From contig NC_135120.1 in the NCBI RefSeq assembly GCF_050908995.1, positions 17,001,433 through 17,065,432 of the forward strand: a DNA stretch of 64,000 nt, read 5' to 3'. Below, in pieces: positions 1 to 13,010 of this stretch; positions within the stretch are counted from its first letter, which is position 1, and each line of letters opens with the position of its first letter. The stretch is from Andrena cerasifolii (lineage: Eukaryota; Arthropoda; Insecta; Hymenoptera; Andrenidae). Position numbers and translations under genes: made by a program. The notes below the pieces were generated by a model that was given only the letters and a program-made list of their open reading frames with translations, was not told the DNA's origin and searched no databases.

Positions 1-607
1 ATAGCTGATCCGTATTTCATTTATCCGAAACTTTCGCCGCTTTGTTGGCAGGGTAGACGGCTTAATGAAGCCTCGTATGGGTACCTTTGTTCCTAGCAGA
101 AGGTAACGGCGCGGCGTGTAAGGGGTGTCGGGAGACATGGCAAGCGAACGATGGCCCGAGATAATCTCGTGATTGCCTTTGGGCTTCAATTACACCCTCG
201 ACACGAACCACGCGGGATCTCAAGATTACCTCCTTCAGGAGCTTCGTTCGTTTCGAGGTTACAAGCATCGCCGCCTTTGAGTCATCTTTCTGCATCGCTC
301 TGCGACTGGAGTATATAATAGCTGCGAGACCATCGATATACAGTATGTAGGATTTCTCCTGGTTCTTGCTGAATTCTTGGGCGAATGCGACGTGGAAATG
401 GAGGTCTTTTAAAGGAATGAGGCCCAGTTGATATTAAAATAAACAGAGTTTAATATAAGTGGAGCTAAGTGGTGAATAATGGTGAAATATATAATCAGTA
501 AAAGGATCAAAGACGCAAGTAAAAGACTGGACCGCTCGACTACCGGCAAACGACTCCTTTCGTCGCTCGTCTCCTCACGCGACGAGCGCTCTTCAGCATC
601 CCACATG
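1..607. other. No gene recognised; left edge of window
   Basis: Only short chance reading frames are present, with no conserved motif and no paired splice sites that I could join. This is probably intergenic or intronic sequence. Confidence 0.5.
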
Positions 608-609
608 TA

Positions 610-1360
610 CAGTTACTCAGAAAATTCAGCGCACACCTAGGCTGGTAATGAAAATTGACGAAAAAATGAATACAAACACACGTTTTCAAAAATTAAAACA
701 CAATATATTTTTTATTCGTATATTTTACTAAATAATTCATAAAAATAATTCTAAATAAAATTGACTATTTGTCTATATTTAACAGAAATTGTAAAAGTAT
801 ATACGTATTTTAGTGACACAAAATTGAGCGTACACGTAGGAATTTTCACATTACGCAGGTCTGTATTGGTTAAAAACACCTCCTCAGTCACCTGATCTCA
901 ATCCCATCGAGAATGTCTGGGGAGAAATAGAATCCAGGATGGCAAATAACAATTTTACGAATACAGAAGATTTCAAACGAAAGTTGAGAGAAGAATGGGA
1001 AAAAATTCCTCCTTCTTTAATAAAACACCTAATTTATTCTATGCTACGTCGCATACAAGCCTTAATTCATGGCAGGGGATATGCAACGAAGTATTAATAA
1101 ATGAAACGTTATAGTATAAATTTGTAAATAGTGTTTTAACAAGGTGTACGCTCAATTTTGTGTCACTAAAATACGTGTACTTTTACCATTTTTTTAAAAA
1201 TATACACTAATAGTCCATTTTATTTAGAATATTTTAACTTCTTATTTGGTAAAATATACGAATAAAATATATATTGTGTTTTCATTTTTGAATAAGTGTG
1301 TTTGTATTCATTTTCCCGCCAATTTTCGTTACCAACCTAGGTGTACGCTGAATTTTCTGA
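610..1360 (+). mobile_element. Tc1-like DNA transposon remnant with long inverted repeats, internally deleted
   Basis: The ends are inverted repeats of roughly 220 bp: 617-838 matches the reverse complement of about 1139-1360 with scattered mismatches. A TA at 608-609 precedes the left terminus, CAGTTACTCAGAAAATTCAG, as expected for a Tc1/mariner target site. The last 7 bases of the mirror terminus are missing on the right, so that end is truncated. Each arm contains the motif AAAATTnAGCGyACACnTAG twice in the same direction (619-640 and 819-840 on the left; about 1139-1160 and 1335-1358 on the right), which is an IR/DR arrangement. Between the arms only the C-terminal part of a transposase survives. 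Confidence 0.85.
867..1097 (+). pseudogene. Tc1-like transposase, C-terminal fragment
   Basis: A reading frame of 76 codons ends in TAA. It begins just inside the left inverted repeat with no start codon of its own. It contains SPDLNPIENVWGE, the signature around the last acidic residue of the DDE catalytic triad in Tc1 transposases, and it ends with a SMLRRIQALI...GYATKY-type tail typical of that family's C-terminus. The DNA-binding domain and the first two catalytic aspartates are absent, so the product cannot be active. The loss is an internal deletion, because the left inverted repeat runs straight into this fragment. Confidence 0.85.
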
Positions 1361-4300
1361 TGTTTGCCGAAACGAATCAAGTCAGAGCTAACGCGATAAA
1401 TTTTATTCCATTCAATTGCATCCGGTCGCACCATGAATCCCTGTATAGCTGGATTTCTCTTGTGAACGCTCTAGGCGATAAAACGACTGGAGGTAGTTTA
1501 AGGCGCCTAATTCTTGGGTACGTGTAGTACCTGTGGCAATATCTGGTTTGGTTAAGTGTTTACCAGAAGGAAGAGTTGCAATCGCATCGACATCGAAGGG
1601 CGATTGGAAATGCTAAATGTGGAGCAGTCTGTGCGTGGAAATTGCGGCCGCATTCTTACCCCTGTTATACTACGCGAACATGCTACTAATTAGCCCTTTG
1701 ACCTCGTCGATGGTAATTAGAGACCTAATTGCGGCTAGTCATCGAGTTTCCAGAAATTATCATTGATACTAGTACCCTTTCACGCTGCGCCATTTAGGTA
1801 TCACAGCCGCGTCGTTAGTTTATCGCTATTTTTGGATGTGATCGTTCAGATAGAATTTGATTGGATTATTTTCCAGTTCCGAGTTTGTCGAATTAAGAGA
1901 AGTTTCTTTACGTTACAAGTTAGCTCGGGATTTCTATCGAAAGTCGCACTGCCAACGGTAATATCGTACCTCCAAGGGTTCGGATTAATTTTGCAAAAAT
2001 GTTCTCCGTTCAATCAATATGATGGAAGTCTCATTGTGCTAGGCTTCGAGGAAGTAAAAGCTGCCGGAGCGAAGAGCAAAAATCTATAAAAAATATTCCA
2101 GAAGCACTTTGCGAGATACGTTTCTATGCATCCGTGATGCGTTTTTCAAAAAGTACAAACGAAAGTACGTCTTCGCGAAATGCAGGGTGAACGAAGAAAG
2201 GGGCGAGTCCTAACGTGGAACGCATAAACAGTTGAATGGAGAAGCAAGAGCGAGGTTGAGGTTCTACCATGAATAAATCCCGCAAATTGAGCCGTATACA
2301 AACGAGTACCAGATTCACCACCCCCAACTGCATCGTTCCGCCTCTCACGCTGTGCAGGTATTATCATTTTGGAGTAATGTCGATTGAAACTCTGTAACCT
2401 GAAGTCTGCTCGTCAAACAATAACGAGAATTATTTGCTGCAGAGAAATTCTATCAAATTCACCACACGTAGAACATTCCGCGGATTTTATTAGAAATTAA
2501 ATGTTGCATGTGTTGTGTAAAACCATCGAAGGGAGTCGCGGTGGTTAACCGAGGAGCAGATGGTTTCTCGAGTAATAGAAAGGAACAAACTGAAAGGTAG
2601 TTGATGAACTGGAATGAGGTTGGAAGCGAAACCGGTGAGTTTGTTTATTCATTGTTGCTAAAGTGCGAGAACCGAGCGGCAGCGTAAGCTGTGAAGTTCG
2701 TAGCTGCGTAGGTTCTTCTGCCTTCGGCCCGATTATTTATGGAGTCCCGAGTAGTTTCCTTCGGAGAAGAAACGCTCGAACGTCGGTCCAGTTGGAAAGT
2801 TAATAACTCGCAGAACGAAGGGCCAAGGTGCCGAAGAAAAATTCAAATCTTTCGAATTTGTTAGGAATTCAGGCTGCTGGGAATAATTTATGATGGAAAT
2901 TGAGAAAACTTCCGGGGAAATGCAATCTGTCCTAATTACATTTTAATCCTGTGTAAAGGAAATAAGAAGATGCTGGAAAATGGAACGCTCACTTTCAAAC
3001 AACCGAGCAGTTTGTAACGAAAAGTGTGGAGTGCAGGGAAAACCTCGGAGTCATTGTTTAAAGATCTGTTTTGACGAAGCATTTAAATCCAGCTTCCGTC
3101 CAGGTCGATAGTAACGCGCGATAAACGCGAGTAAAAATGTGAAGAAAGGGGTAGCCCTCGGAGGGCCAAGGGTAGGTGCACTAGTTTTCGGACCGAGTTC
3201 TTCGAGTGCATGGAGCAGCGATAGGAAAGCTGCTGCTCTACGACAAGCGAAGCATGAAATTGAGGATTTCTATCCTGCTGTAACAGCAGAAACACTCGAA
3301 TGGTCTTTCCGTTCCGTGGTTCGTCTTTGTCATCAAAGCTCAGCAACGAGCTTCAAACGTTTCACCTCGAGTCCTTCGATGGCTTCCTCTCTTCTCTGTC
3401 CCCTTCCATTCGGGACGCGAAAAGTTTGGCCTCAGAAGTTTACAATTACCATACAATTACGCTTATCATTCAAGATTCGTAGAGCTTATCGCCTGCCAAT
3501 ATTTGGCACTCCGCCGTGCGGATTTTGTATCTCGCAGAGCTGTGCATTATTCTGCAGCTGTCCGCAGCAAGATTAGAGCAGCAAACTCGAAGGAAGATGC
3601 ATGCAGGGGAACCCCGTAGCTGGACGCAACTATGCGAGCAAACTTCCCCGGCACAATGTCCAGCTAACTATGCACCGAATGACGTGAACCGTGCAATGTT
3701 TGCTCCAATACAGGTACCGGCTGCAGCGCATGCGAACAGCAAATCGTCGGTGACGAAATCAGATTAGGAGCCGAGTTTAGTCGAATGTCCGAATCCAGCG
3801 AACCTCTGATTATACCTCGAAGCTCCTCGCGCACATATTTCTGTATTCGCGATCTTCCTTCCCCGTTGAAATCGTGATTTCATCGGCTAGCAGCTAGCTG
3901 AACGCGAGCCAAATGTATTCGTAAATTTGTCCCCCGGGACGGCGCGGCGGCCGCGGCCGCGGCGGAGGTCTCGGGACGAAGAGCATTTAATGGGACACTG
4001 GAGATTTTATTCGAGTGGGAAGCTGCGAGGACCTTGAATTTATGAAACACTCGAGCGGGGCAAAACGCATGCTTTTATCCTCCTCGCTTCCATAAATCTC
4101 GCCCGCTTTCGACGCGTGCTTATTATGAACCGTCCGCACTAACTCCACGAATGGCTGCTACCGACTGCGGGCTCAAGATTCGATTGGTCGCGCGTTTCCG
4201 GGTAAGCTTGTAAAACGCGGGGAAATTACGTCAGAGCGAAGTAATTGGAGCTCGAGGAATTTATGAGGGTGGCGAGCTGCGAGGTTATTAAAGTTTGGTC

Positions 4301-6425
4301 TAGATTAAAGTTGTAGCTCAAAAATCAAGCGGAGTAGGACGTTTACAGGGGGTAGCGCTGTGTAACCGGCGAGACAAAGCTTCGGGAATGGAGTAGTAGA
4401 TATGGGGAGATTGTTAGGATAGGACCAGGTAAGATAAAATTTATGTGAAACGCAGCTATACGAGGGTGAGAAACGAAACCGGCGGAGAGAGAGATGTTGG
4501 CCGTTGGTCGTCACTATCTGGGTACGTGAAAAGCGGCGGAAGGGGATGAAGGATCGTGTCGCGTCGCGTCGCATCGCGCCGGGTCGAATCTTCAGATGCG
4601 AAATACCACATTCCGCAGCGAGGTAGCTCTTTGTTTCGTTAATCTGACCCACGGCCCGTAGATAAAGCCCAGGTCGCTAGTTCTAAACTCAGCCGTTGCT
4701 CAGGGCCGTTATGTCAAACCGTAGCGACAAGCGAGAGGAGAGAGTTATATTGTACTTAGTTGTATATAGCGGCGGGAGGCGAGGGTGAACGAGACGAGAC
4801 GAGGCATACAAGCCTAGGACGTTGTTACGCCCTCGGCAACCTATTCAAACTTCTCACCCCTTTCGACGAACGTGTGCGGAAGCCCGCGCGCCAATCATTA
4901 GTGGCCGCTCGTCTCCTTTCTCTTACACACATGCTTCACCTTCCCAGCGTTGGCTTTGACTTTGACTTCAGCACCCTTATTAAGCGTATTCGGACATCTT
5001 GCGCTACACTTGCACCACCCCCTCCAGCTACCATAACAGTTATCCCAACCTCAGCCATAGAATATTCCCCGCGACATTCTCTGCTTTGCCCTTTTCAACG
5101 AGCTTAATCATCAACCCGTTTACGCGGCTGTCTGAGCATTAGCGCGGGTTTTTCTTTATTTTCCACCGACGACAGCAAACATGATAATTAGTTCGAGCGA
5201 GGATGGAATTGTGCGTCTGGAGTTTGTGCTGCTTTTGCCAGGGTTCTAACGGTACACCTTGCTTAGGTATCTATTATGTATTAGAAAGTATTTTCCATAT
5301 TTATTAGGCTTGTCCCAGCTGGGTCGTGTTATTAACTGACTTTAGTTACGAAGGAAGGGCAGTTTTCATTTTACAGTTAGTCGGATTTGAAATCGATTGG
5401 TGGTTGCATCGACCCTCTCGCAACTTCGTTTCGAGGGAAATATCTGGATAAAACTATCGGGGAGAAAGTTCGTAGTGCTTTTGCATGCTTCAAGAGCTTC
5501 TTAATGGTCGCTAAGAAGAGCTTATTGAAAGAAAGTTACCTCGTTTAAATCCAATCCCTTTAGTTTGCTGCATTCATCGCGCATGCATGAACCTCCCTGC
5601 AGATGAGATTCATCGCAGACTTGTGGTAGTGTATTCAATCAAAAGTTGCTTTCCATTCGGTCAGCCGAGTTACCGAAGTCACAATTGTGGCTCCGCTTTA
5701 ACTCACTATCACTTTAGATTCGGGTCCTTTAATTTGTTAATACTCGGTTCAAACCGGCGAGACTAAGCAATTGGGCAGTTGCTAATGAACTTTGCTCATT
5801 AGTGTTGCGCGAGCGTTGTTCGGAACGGCAGGCGAACCCTCTCTACGGCAAAATGTAGAGAAATGTGAAGAAATTTCAGGAATGTGGAAACTCTGGGATA
5901 AGAGAGTTAATTAAGTTGACTCGGCGAATGGGTAAAAACTAGAATTTGAACAAAGGGGAGGGAGGGGGGAGGTAGTTTCATAAAAGGATCAAAGGGCTTT
6001 CGGTTGGGTGTGCCAGGTTCTTTGAAGTTCTTCCAATATTTACCCCGTTGTGACACATTTTTAGGACGCGCAGCAAAATACTTTAACGTCGACGGTAGGG
6101 AATATACTAGTGATGTCCCTAGGGACGGGAAGAGAAGATGGCTGGCCAATCTATTAAGCAAACATTTACATTTCACGTGAGGTACAGTAATCTCGCTACC
6201 TCACTGGTAAATCACACCTTTGTTTATTTACGCAGTTTCCACCGAGTCGAGTAAAGTGTTATCTGGGCCCTGTGAACTTGTCACAGAACTTTACAGTAAT
6301 TTTGACGTGGCTGATACTCCGAACACCATTGCAGCGCCTTTGACTTATGAACGTTAGCGTCTCTTAAATGGCTCAGCGATTAAAGCAAATATTCCGTTTC
6401 TCTTCAGAGTAATTTTCTAGTAATC
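1361..6425. other. About 5 kb without a recognisable gene
   Basis: Short overlapping frames on both strands show no conserved domain. A GC-only palindromic stretch at 3943-3964 (GCGGCGGCCGCGGCCGC core) and a short GCGTC-type tandem at about 4555-4575 stand out in composition only. No splice-consistent exon series was found. Confidence 0.45.
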
Positions 6426-6906
6426 ACTGTATAATAGGGCGGAGCAGAAAATTTAAATCTGCATTTTCAGTTGGCCTGGGTGCGGGATAGTTGTCTCTTG
6501 ATTAAACAAACACAACTGTAAAAAAAATTTGGAAAGATATTCATGTCTGCAGGTTCCTTTTTCTCCTAAAAATAATTATATAATCATACTATACAGGCGA
6601 ATTTTTAAATTTGAATTTTTAGTTGGCCTGGGTGCGGGATAGCTGTCTCTTGATTAAACAAACACAACTGTAAAAAAAATTTGGAAAGATACTCATGTCT
6701 GCAGGTTCCTTTTTCTCCTAAAAATGACCATATAATCATATAATCATTTTTAGGAGAAAAAGGAACCTGCAGACATGAATATTTTTCCAAATTTTTTTTA
6801 CAGTTGTGTTTGGTTAATCAAAAGACGACTATCCCGCACCCAGGCCAACTGAAAATTCAAATTTAAATTTTCACCTGTATAGTATCGCTCCGCCCTACTG
6901 TATAAT
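6426..6906. mobile_element. Non-autonomous element with 10-bp target duplication and three internal units
   Basis: The termini AGGGCGGAGC (6436-6445) and GCTCCGCCCT (6887-6896) are perfect 10-bp inverted repeats. They are flanked by identical 10-bp direct repeats, ACTGTATAAT, at 6426-6435 and 6897-6906. The interior consists of three copies of a roughly 140-bp unit: two in direct orientation (about 6447-6580 and 6600-6725) and one inverted (about 6742-6885). All copies carry TTGGCCTGGGTGCGGGATAG-type and GTCTGCAGGTTCCTTTTTCT-type blocks. No coding capacity is seen. A 9-10 bp duplication suggests a Mutator-like superfamily, but that is inference. Confidence 0.85.
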
Positions 6907-7136
6907 GAGTAAAGATACGACGACTTCGTGTATTTGAACTATCCTTTACTCTCAAGTTCTCTTATAACTCTTGAAATCGAATGATTTCCTACTTAGCCTT
7001 AATTGTTGCTTTCCCGGGAATACTCTGCCACTCGTCTTCGCTTACGGAGGTGATAATGTATCGCAAAAAATGCATTCGCGATAACGATAACCGATAAGCT
7101 GATCGAATTTATCGATTTCACGTGGCAACCCAGTGC

Positions 7137-8001
7137 TTAAGGGGGGAAGCCAATATGAAATTTTTTTCCGACTTTTCTTTTTGTGCATTTTCATAATATT
7201 TGTGGGGTCTCAAAAATATACCTGCACAATTTCAAAGTGGATCTTGAAAAATTCTGGGAATTACGAAAGCTTTTAGGTAATTTGGTGTCAATCGCCCGAA
7301 AAGTTTATGTCCAAGAATCAAATCTATCTAATAAGAGGGGTTATGAGCTTATATATTGTTTAGATCTAGTTAGAGAATCACTGACCATTACGTGACCATA
7401 TACAGCTGCGATCTTTCAGTTGCAGAAAATAACTTCTGTCAAAACTTTAAACGCGATTATCTCGAAACTATATTTTTCAAACTGGGCGCATTAATAACTC
7501 AGTCAATTTTCATCGGATTCACTTGAAATTTGCAGGAAATACTCGTAATACAATTATCTTCAGTTAAGCGTACCAGTCTTTTACTTGAATAATTAATTTA
7601 ATCGCAACATTGAAAAAACCTGTTGATTTTTTATACTTTTTGTTACAGATTTCTTCTTAAATCCGCCATTTCTTCAAAAATTAATATTTTTTCATACCCA
7701 TACGCTTAACCGAAGCTATTGTAATATACTTTAAGAAACCGTTCGAATTTTTCAATTCGGACCAAAAGTTGGAAAGTTACACGAGCGCCCGTTTTGTAAT
7801 TTTTTTTGCAGAGCCTAACGTTATCGTACGCTGTGGCCATACTACCGAAAATTTGTTCAATCTAGGAGCATGAAATATTAGTTAAATATATGTATTTTCA
7901 GTTGGTAATGAAGATTTTTCGTAGGAAGTTACATTTCATTATAAAAGAATGTCTTGAAAATAGCCTTTATTTTCGACCGTCACAGTGGCTTCACCCCTTA
8001 A
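7137..8001. mobile_element. TTAA-flanked non-autonomous element (copy A of a G-run family)
   Basis: TTAA occurs at 7137-7140 and 7998-8001. The enclosed 857 bp start GGGGGGAAGCC and end GGCTTCACCCC, giving short imperfect inverted termini. The same design is seen at 19591-20315 and 31270-31984. The interior is AT-rich with no transposase frame. Duplicated TTAA is the hallmark of piggyBac-type insertion, but the G-run terminus differs from the usual CCY start, so the superfamily is not settled. Confidence 0.6.
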
Positions 8002-10055
8002 CGATGCTACGGCCTGTATGGCGGGGACCATTACGTGGAAAGTATATTCGAAGGAAGCTAATAGATCAAGGGAAATGGGTTAGGGCGGCGAAAAAAGGAT
8101 AGAATATAGTATCCATATTCCATCGTCGATGACCGGCGGGGGTTCACGGACTTCACGGTCGATAGATCACACATCTAAGTGCACTAAATGTCTCTTTCTC
8201 CCGTTCGTCGGTTATTATGCGGCAAACTGCAGCTGGTTTTTTCGTGTAGGACACAATTTATCAAGTCCGACGCCATAGCCAGCAGGCAAGTAGTACGTCA
8301 CACTTGGAAAACGGACACGCGCCCCTGTCATTGTTCGCGCGTTTCAAATACCACACTGATTTCTCACTTTGTTTACAGGAAACCATCTATCCCCGGGATG
8401 GTTTTTCATGGAAACGAATACGTATGTCGCGGAGGAAAATGCCTCGCGCTTCATCGCGACGCGTAATTGCTCGCTACTCAAATTAATTCGAGTTCTCTGC
8501 CGCGACGTTTGCTTCGTGTTTCATTCAGCGTGCGAGTGACGCGTGTTTCAAAGAGCCCGACAAAATCGACTGTCTATCTTTGAATAATAGCGCGCGAATA
8601 ACGAGCGAACCCTCGGCAGTTGAGAAACTGTGGCGTTTTCAGGAAAACAGTGACCACGCGAACGGTCCAATTACTCCGAAGCCAGAAAATATGAAGTACC
8701 TACTTTCACTGACCTAATGCAACGCTGCTCTAACAGCCGGCTCTACTGTGCCGCTGTACACGGTACGTAATACGTAAGACGGTGGATGCAGGGATAGTTA
8801 CAAATCCAATAAGCTTCCCTCCACTGTAAATCCGCGAAATTAGAACTTCAGAAACATCGACCCAAACGACACGTAGCGCAGGTAATAACGGTTCGATGTT
8901 TCTGAATCGGCGGTATTGCTTTCCCCTCCTGTCAAGTAGTTGGTATCGATTTCATCGTTCGATGACCGTGGGACTGGCGAATAATCGGAAATACTTGCAC
9001 CCTCTTATAAGCTCCGCTTATGGAAGAAATAAGTTTGTTTAAAGGGAAGGGACGCAAATATTCCATGGCCGTTTGTTCAGCAACGAATCGATGAACTTGC
9101 TACGAACGAGTTATACCTGTTGACCATACAAATAGCTTACTTAGCTTGTAAATGTTGACCGAATGCAATATTAAAGAGGAACGTTCAATCCCCCTTGTCC
9201 TTCTCCATCGCTACTGTGTATAGGTACAGTGGTAACCCTATTACATTGGGTTAATGGCACCTGTTACGGCATCGCAGCAGCCAAAACTCTGAACGAAACG
9301 AAGCAAAATAATTGAACTACTTTGCTTACCTGTGAGAGTTGCAGTTGGTTGTTTCGATGACTCTTGACCAGCCAAACTTCCTGATGAAACTCGCGACCGC
9401 GGGTTAAAGTGGTTCTTCCAAACAGTAGCAAGGGAAGCCCCCAAGAGCCGGTAATTAACTTCGTTTTATGTAACGGTATTGCATGACGTTTTTCGTTGAG
9501 AAATGACTTTGAGCACTTGTTCGGTTCGCGCCACAGCGGAACGCCGGGACACACGACACTGTTGTTTCCGAGCCTGACGAGCAGTTGCGCACACAAATAT
9601 GTACGTTCAACTATCGCGAGTCCATCGTTGCACGGTTTTATCGCTATATGCGCTATAAAAAGAAACCTTTTTATTTATCGTGAAAATTCGGAGAATTCAG
9701 ACTCGTGTGCGGGGTATGCAATCGCATATGAACTTGGATTGCGCATCGCGAATGCGCAGACCAACTTCCGGGGGGTCTCAGGTCCGTAGCTACAGCGAGC
9801 GCATTATGTTTATGCATATTGGTTCTACGTGCATGCGCACAGGGAATAAATGCGCTTGCAATAAACGAGGAAACAATTCAAGGGATATTATAATGTAAAT
9901 ATAATTACTAAGTATATAATAAACCCAATTGTTTTCTAGTTGTTTTCGTGCAGGTGATCGAATTCGATTCGGCTTTTAATCGATACTATATTTACATTTA
10001 AATAAATGCAGGGAGCTTCTGAGTGCTAGGTTTAATTTAATTAACAAATATGTGC
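8002..10055. other. About 2 kb without a recognisable gene
   Basis: No domain, splice series or repeat structure was identified. The frames at 8188-8466 and 9264-9596 look like chance. Confidence 0.45.
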
Positions 10056-11493
10056 ATTTAATCCAGGGGTTGAAACGGTTCCGAGAACAACTGTTTCAAA
10101 CTGTTGTATATCGGTTCTGACTGAAACAGTTATGGAGAACCGATATTCTAAATAACTGTTACAAGGAACCGAAATTTCTGGCTATATCGATTTCGGATAC
10201 GGTTCTGTTACATCGGTTCCGTAACGGTTATATATCGGTTTTATAACAGTAATGTATCCCATCTGGTATGCATCCGGTATGCGTAGTACGTTCCAAAATA
10301 TTTACGATCAATGTCACAATTTTTTAATGGAAATTCGATTTGTTTATAAGCCTTTGTATCACAGGGCCTCTCTATCTGGTGTCTCTCTTTTCAAAACTCC
10401 ATCAATGTGTAATGTACTGACCCTTTACTTACCTGACTATCTCTGCAAACATGATTCGGAGTAACTACTTTTGAGCCATGTAAACTACTGCTGCGTAAAT
10501 GTAAACAGTGCGTCATCCCTGCGACCCCTCGTCGTGTTAGCTAATGCGTCACCTACCCAAAATCCTGCAGTTCTGCCCTATCCCGTCATCCCCTCTCTTA
10601 CATTCCTAAACCTTTGAAACCCCATTGCATTCCCTTATTCAGGAGCACTACTATTTCAAAAGCCACCAGTCACAGTCACGGAGTCCAGTTCGAAACAGTT
10701 GAATCTCCAATATCTTTAATTTAGTTGAATAAATATCTTTATAAATATTATTCACAAAAAGGTAGTTCAATTATCCTTGTGTCCATTACAAATGCAGGAA
10801 AAGCTGAAATGAAGCATCTGTAAATTAAGTATTGAAAAGAGACAAATAATTAATATAAAATTAGTAGTACGTTTGCACATATTAGGAAAGTTATTGCTGT
10901 TAGTGTTAGCAATAGTTTAAATTAAGTGTCAAATTAATATTAGTCGTAGTGTACAATAGTTATTAGTGATATTTAAAAACGCATCGACATAATGGGCCGA
11001 AAGAAATGCGACATTGTTCGTAAGTATTTTAAAACGTGCGATGACAGAATGAAAATGCGATGTATAGTTGGAAGTTGCTCTGCAACAATCTCGGTGTGTA
11101 TACACAATTTATACTTTGTTTAAATTTTTAGACACTTAAGGGTGCACCCCACATTAATAAAGGTTTAACTTAAACGTAACTTAAAAAAAAAAATTATTTC
11201 AAACTACTTTTGAGAATCAATTTATTCTTCACAGATTTATTATTTAATCATAATTTAAAAGGCGCTTACGCATGGTGGAGACGAGCCCAGCCCATAGCGA
11301 GAGTTTACTGTATAACCGATATATAACCGTTACGTAACCGATATAATATATTTCGGTTCTGTAGAACCGAAACCGAAACCGAAATAAGCCAGAACCGTTT
11401 TCACTCGTAACTGTTTCAAGATTATTTCGGTTCTCGTAACTGTTTTAAGAACCGAAACCGATATCATAACTGTTTTCAACCCCTGATTTGATC
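10056..11493 (+). mobile_element. hAT-like element, mostly non-coding
   Basis: The 1422-bp element at 10064-11485 starts CAGGGGTTGAAACGGTT and ends with the mirror sequence AACTGTTTTCAACCCCTG. It is bordered by 8-bp direct repeats with one mismatch (ATTTAATC at 10056-10063, ATTTGATC at 11486-11493). CAGGG-type termini and 8-bp duplications are typical of hAT elements. Both subterminal regions are packed with short repeats in both orientations (CGGTT, ATATCGGTT, AACTGTT), as expected for transposase binding sites. A short BED-finger-like reading frame lies inside. Confidence 0.82.
10992..11123 (+). pseudogene. Possible N-terminal remnant of a hAT transposase (BED-finger-like)
   Basis: A 43-codon frame starts at ATG inside the hAT-like element. 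It has a basic start (MGRKK), then VRKYFK and two cysteines spaced as C-x4-C after a run of basic residues. This resembles the first half of a BED zinc finger as found at the N-terminus of hAT transposases. The rest of the transposase is missing. Identification is tentative because the frame is short. Confidence 0.4.
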
Positions 11494-12454
11494 AATCAGG
11501 TGTTCTCTTTCACTTGCTACAAACGAGAAGTTTCAATGCATTTCTTATGTCACCGCTGATTTTATACGCACGTCCCTTGCCGCGGCCTAATTTAAAACGC
11601 GGAAGAATACACTCGAGAGCGAGCGTTTAAATATCACAGAGGTTGCTGCAAGTTGTCCTAAAAATGAGGCGACCCATCCAAGCCGAAGCAGGAGATTTTA
11701 TATTACTTAAGAAACTCGAGCACACTTTTCTTAAATACATTCTCTTAAGACGGCACTAATGAGAGGAACAGTTACATCCCTCTTCGTATAGCAGGCTGCA
11801 GAGGGCACGGGATACTGCGGAGGCTTGTTTTTGTCTTGGCCCGTTGTCTGCGGAACGTCCGGAGGAAATCTCGCGAGATGGAAAGTTATTTGTGCCCGGA
11901 GCACGTGGCACCGGCAATCCGAAACGAAATGCAGAAGCTAGAATTACAAGAATAATTGCCGTCTCGTTTGTTTTCTCGGTTCTTAAAATGGGATCGTTAC
12001 AAAGTAGTGCTTACTTTCGCGGCAGACAACGGGAGGAGCGGAGAAGAGGGCGAAGAGTATGTTTTTCTCACGTAATTAGCCACTTCGGGCAAGAAACGGC
12101 TCTAGATAAGAGAAGAAGTGCTTCTGTCGGGAACACGAAAAGGACGATATTTCTTGCAAGTGGAAAAATCATTACCTTACCTTTTTACCCCTTTCGCCGT
12201 ACTTGTTTTCGGAACTCCTGGTCGAGCTTTAAATGATCACACTGAAGGGAACGGGAATTCACGTGGCGGAATTCTTGTGATACCTCGGGAATTGCTTTAC
12301 AGGTTTACTAGTATGAGCATTGATTGTGGAAACTTTACTTAGCACAGTAGCGACGAGCTGATCACGCGTTTCGAATACGTGACCACGCTACAAACGGGCA
12401 AACGTCGAAACTTTGCCGAGTCGTACATTCCGAGGAATGCACCCAACAACTTCA
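11494..12454. other. About 1 kb without a recognisable gene
   Basis: The 130-codon frame at 11844-12236 has no recognisable motif and no splice context. It is probably chance. Confidence 0.45.
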
Positions 12455-12755
12455 TACCGTAAAATGGGGGAACATTGGCAGCAGGGGATAACATTGGCAC
12501 ATGCCGGGGTTACATTGGCAACTATACGCATGAACATATAAAGTCGCATTCGAGATCGAGATTTTAGGTACTCAATTGTTTCAACGTTTGCGGTTAGATA
12601 TCCAATAATCGCCTGTCAAATAGGTAACTTTGTTACGTTATACATTATATTATTAATAACATTAGATCGCAATAATACCTAGATCTTATACAGCGTAGTA
12701 TAAAGCATTTATAGATTCCGATCTTGATAAAGCTTTAGCTGATGTTAGAACTGGA

Positions 12756-13010
12756 ATGTCTCAACAGCAAGCTAGTGAAAAATATAATATAAGTAGAGGT
12801 GCTATTCAAAACCATTTGAAACGTTCTTGTACCAAGCGTGTGGGGCATCCAACTACTTTAAGCGCTGATGAAGAAAAAGTTATAGTAAATACAATGTTGG
12901 CGGTGGCTACATGGGGTTATCCTTTAAACCCATTTGACATGAAAGTAATGGTTAAAAAATATCTCGATAAAAGAGGAGTAAATATCCGTTACTTAAAAAA
13001 CAAAAAATAA
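12756..13010 (+). pseudogene. pogo-like transposase, N-terminal DNA-binding fragment
   Basis: This 84-codon frame opens with MSQQQASEKYNISRGAIQNH, a Psq-type helix-turn-helix as found at the N-terminus of pogo/Tigger and jerky-type proteins. It continues with LSADEEKVIVNTML and WGYPLNPFDMK, which matches the start of the second (CENP-B-like) DNA-binding region. The frame then stops where the DDE domain would begin. Upstream codons in frame (about 12710-12755) look related, so the start is uncertain. It cannot encode an active transposase. Confidence 0.8.

Noticed and set aside
6436..6896. CRISPR-like repeat array
   Set aside because: There are only three long units, one inverted, inside a transposon with a target duplication, and the context is eukaryotic.
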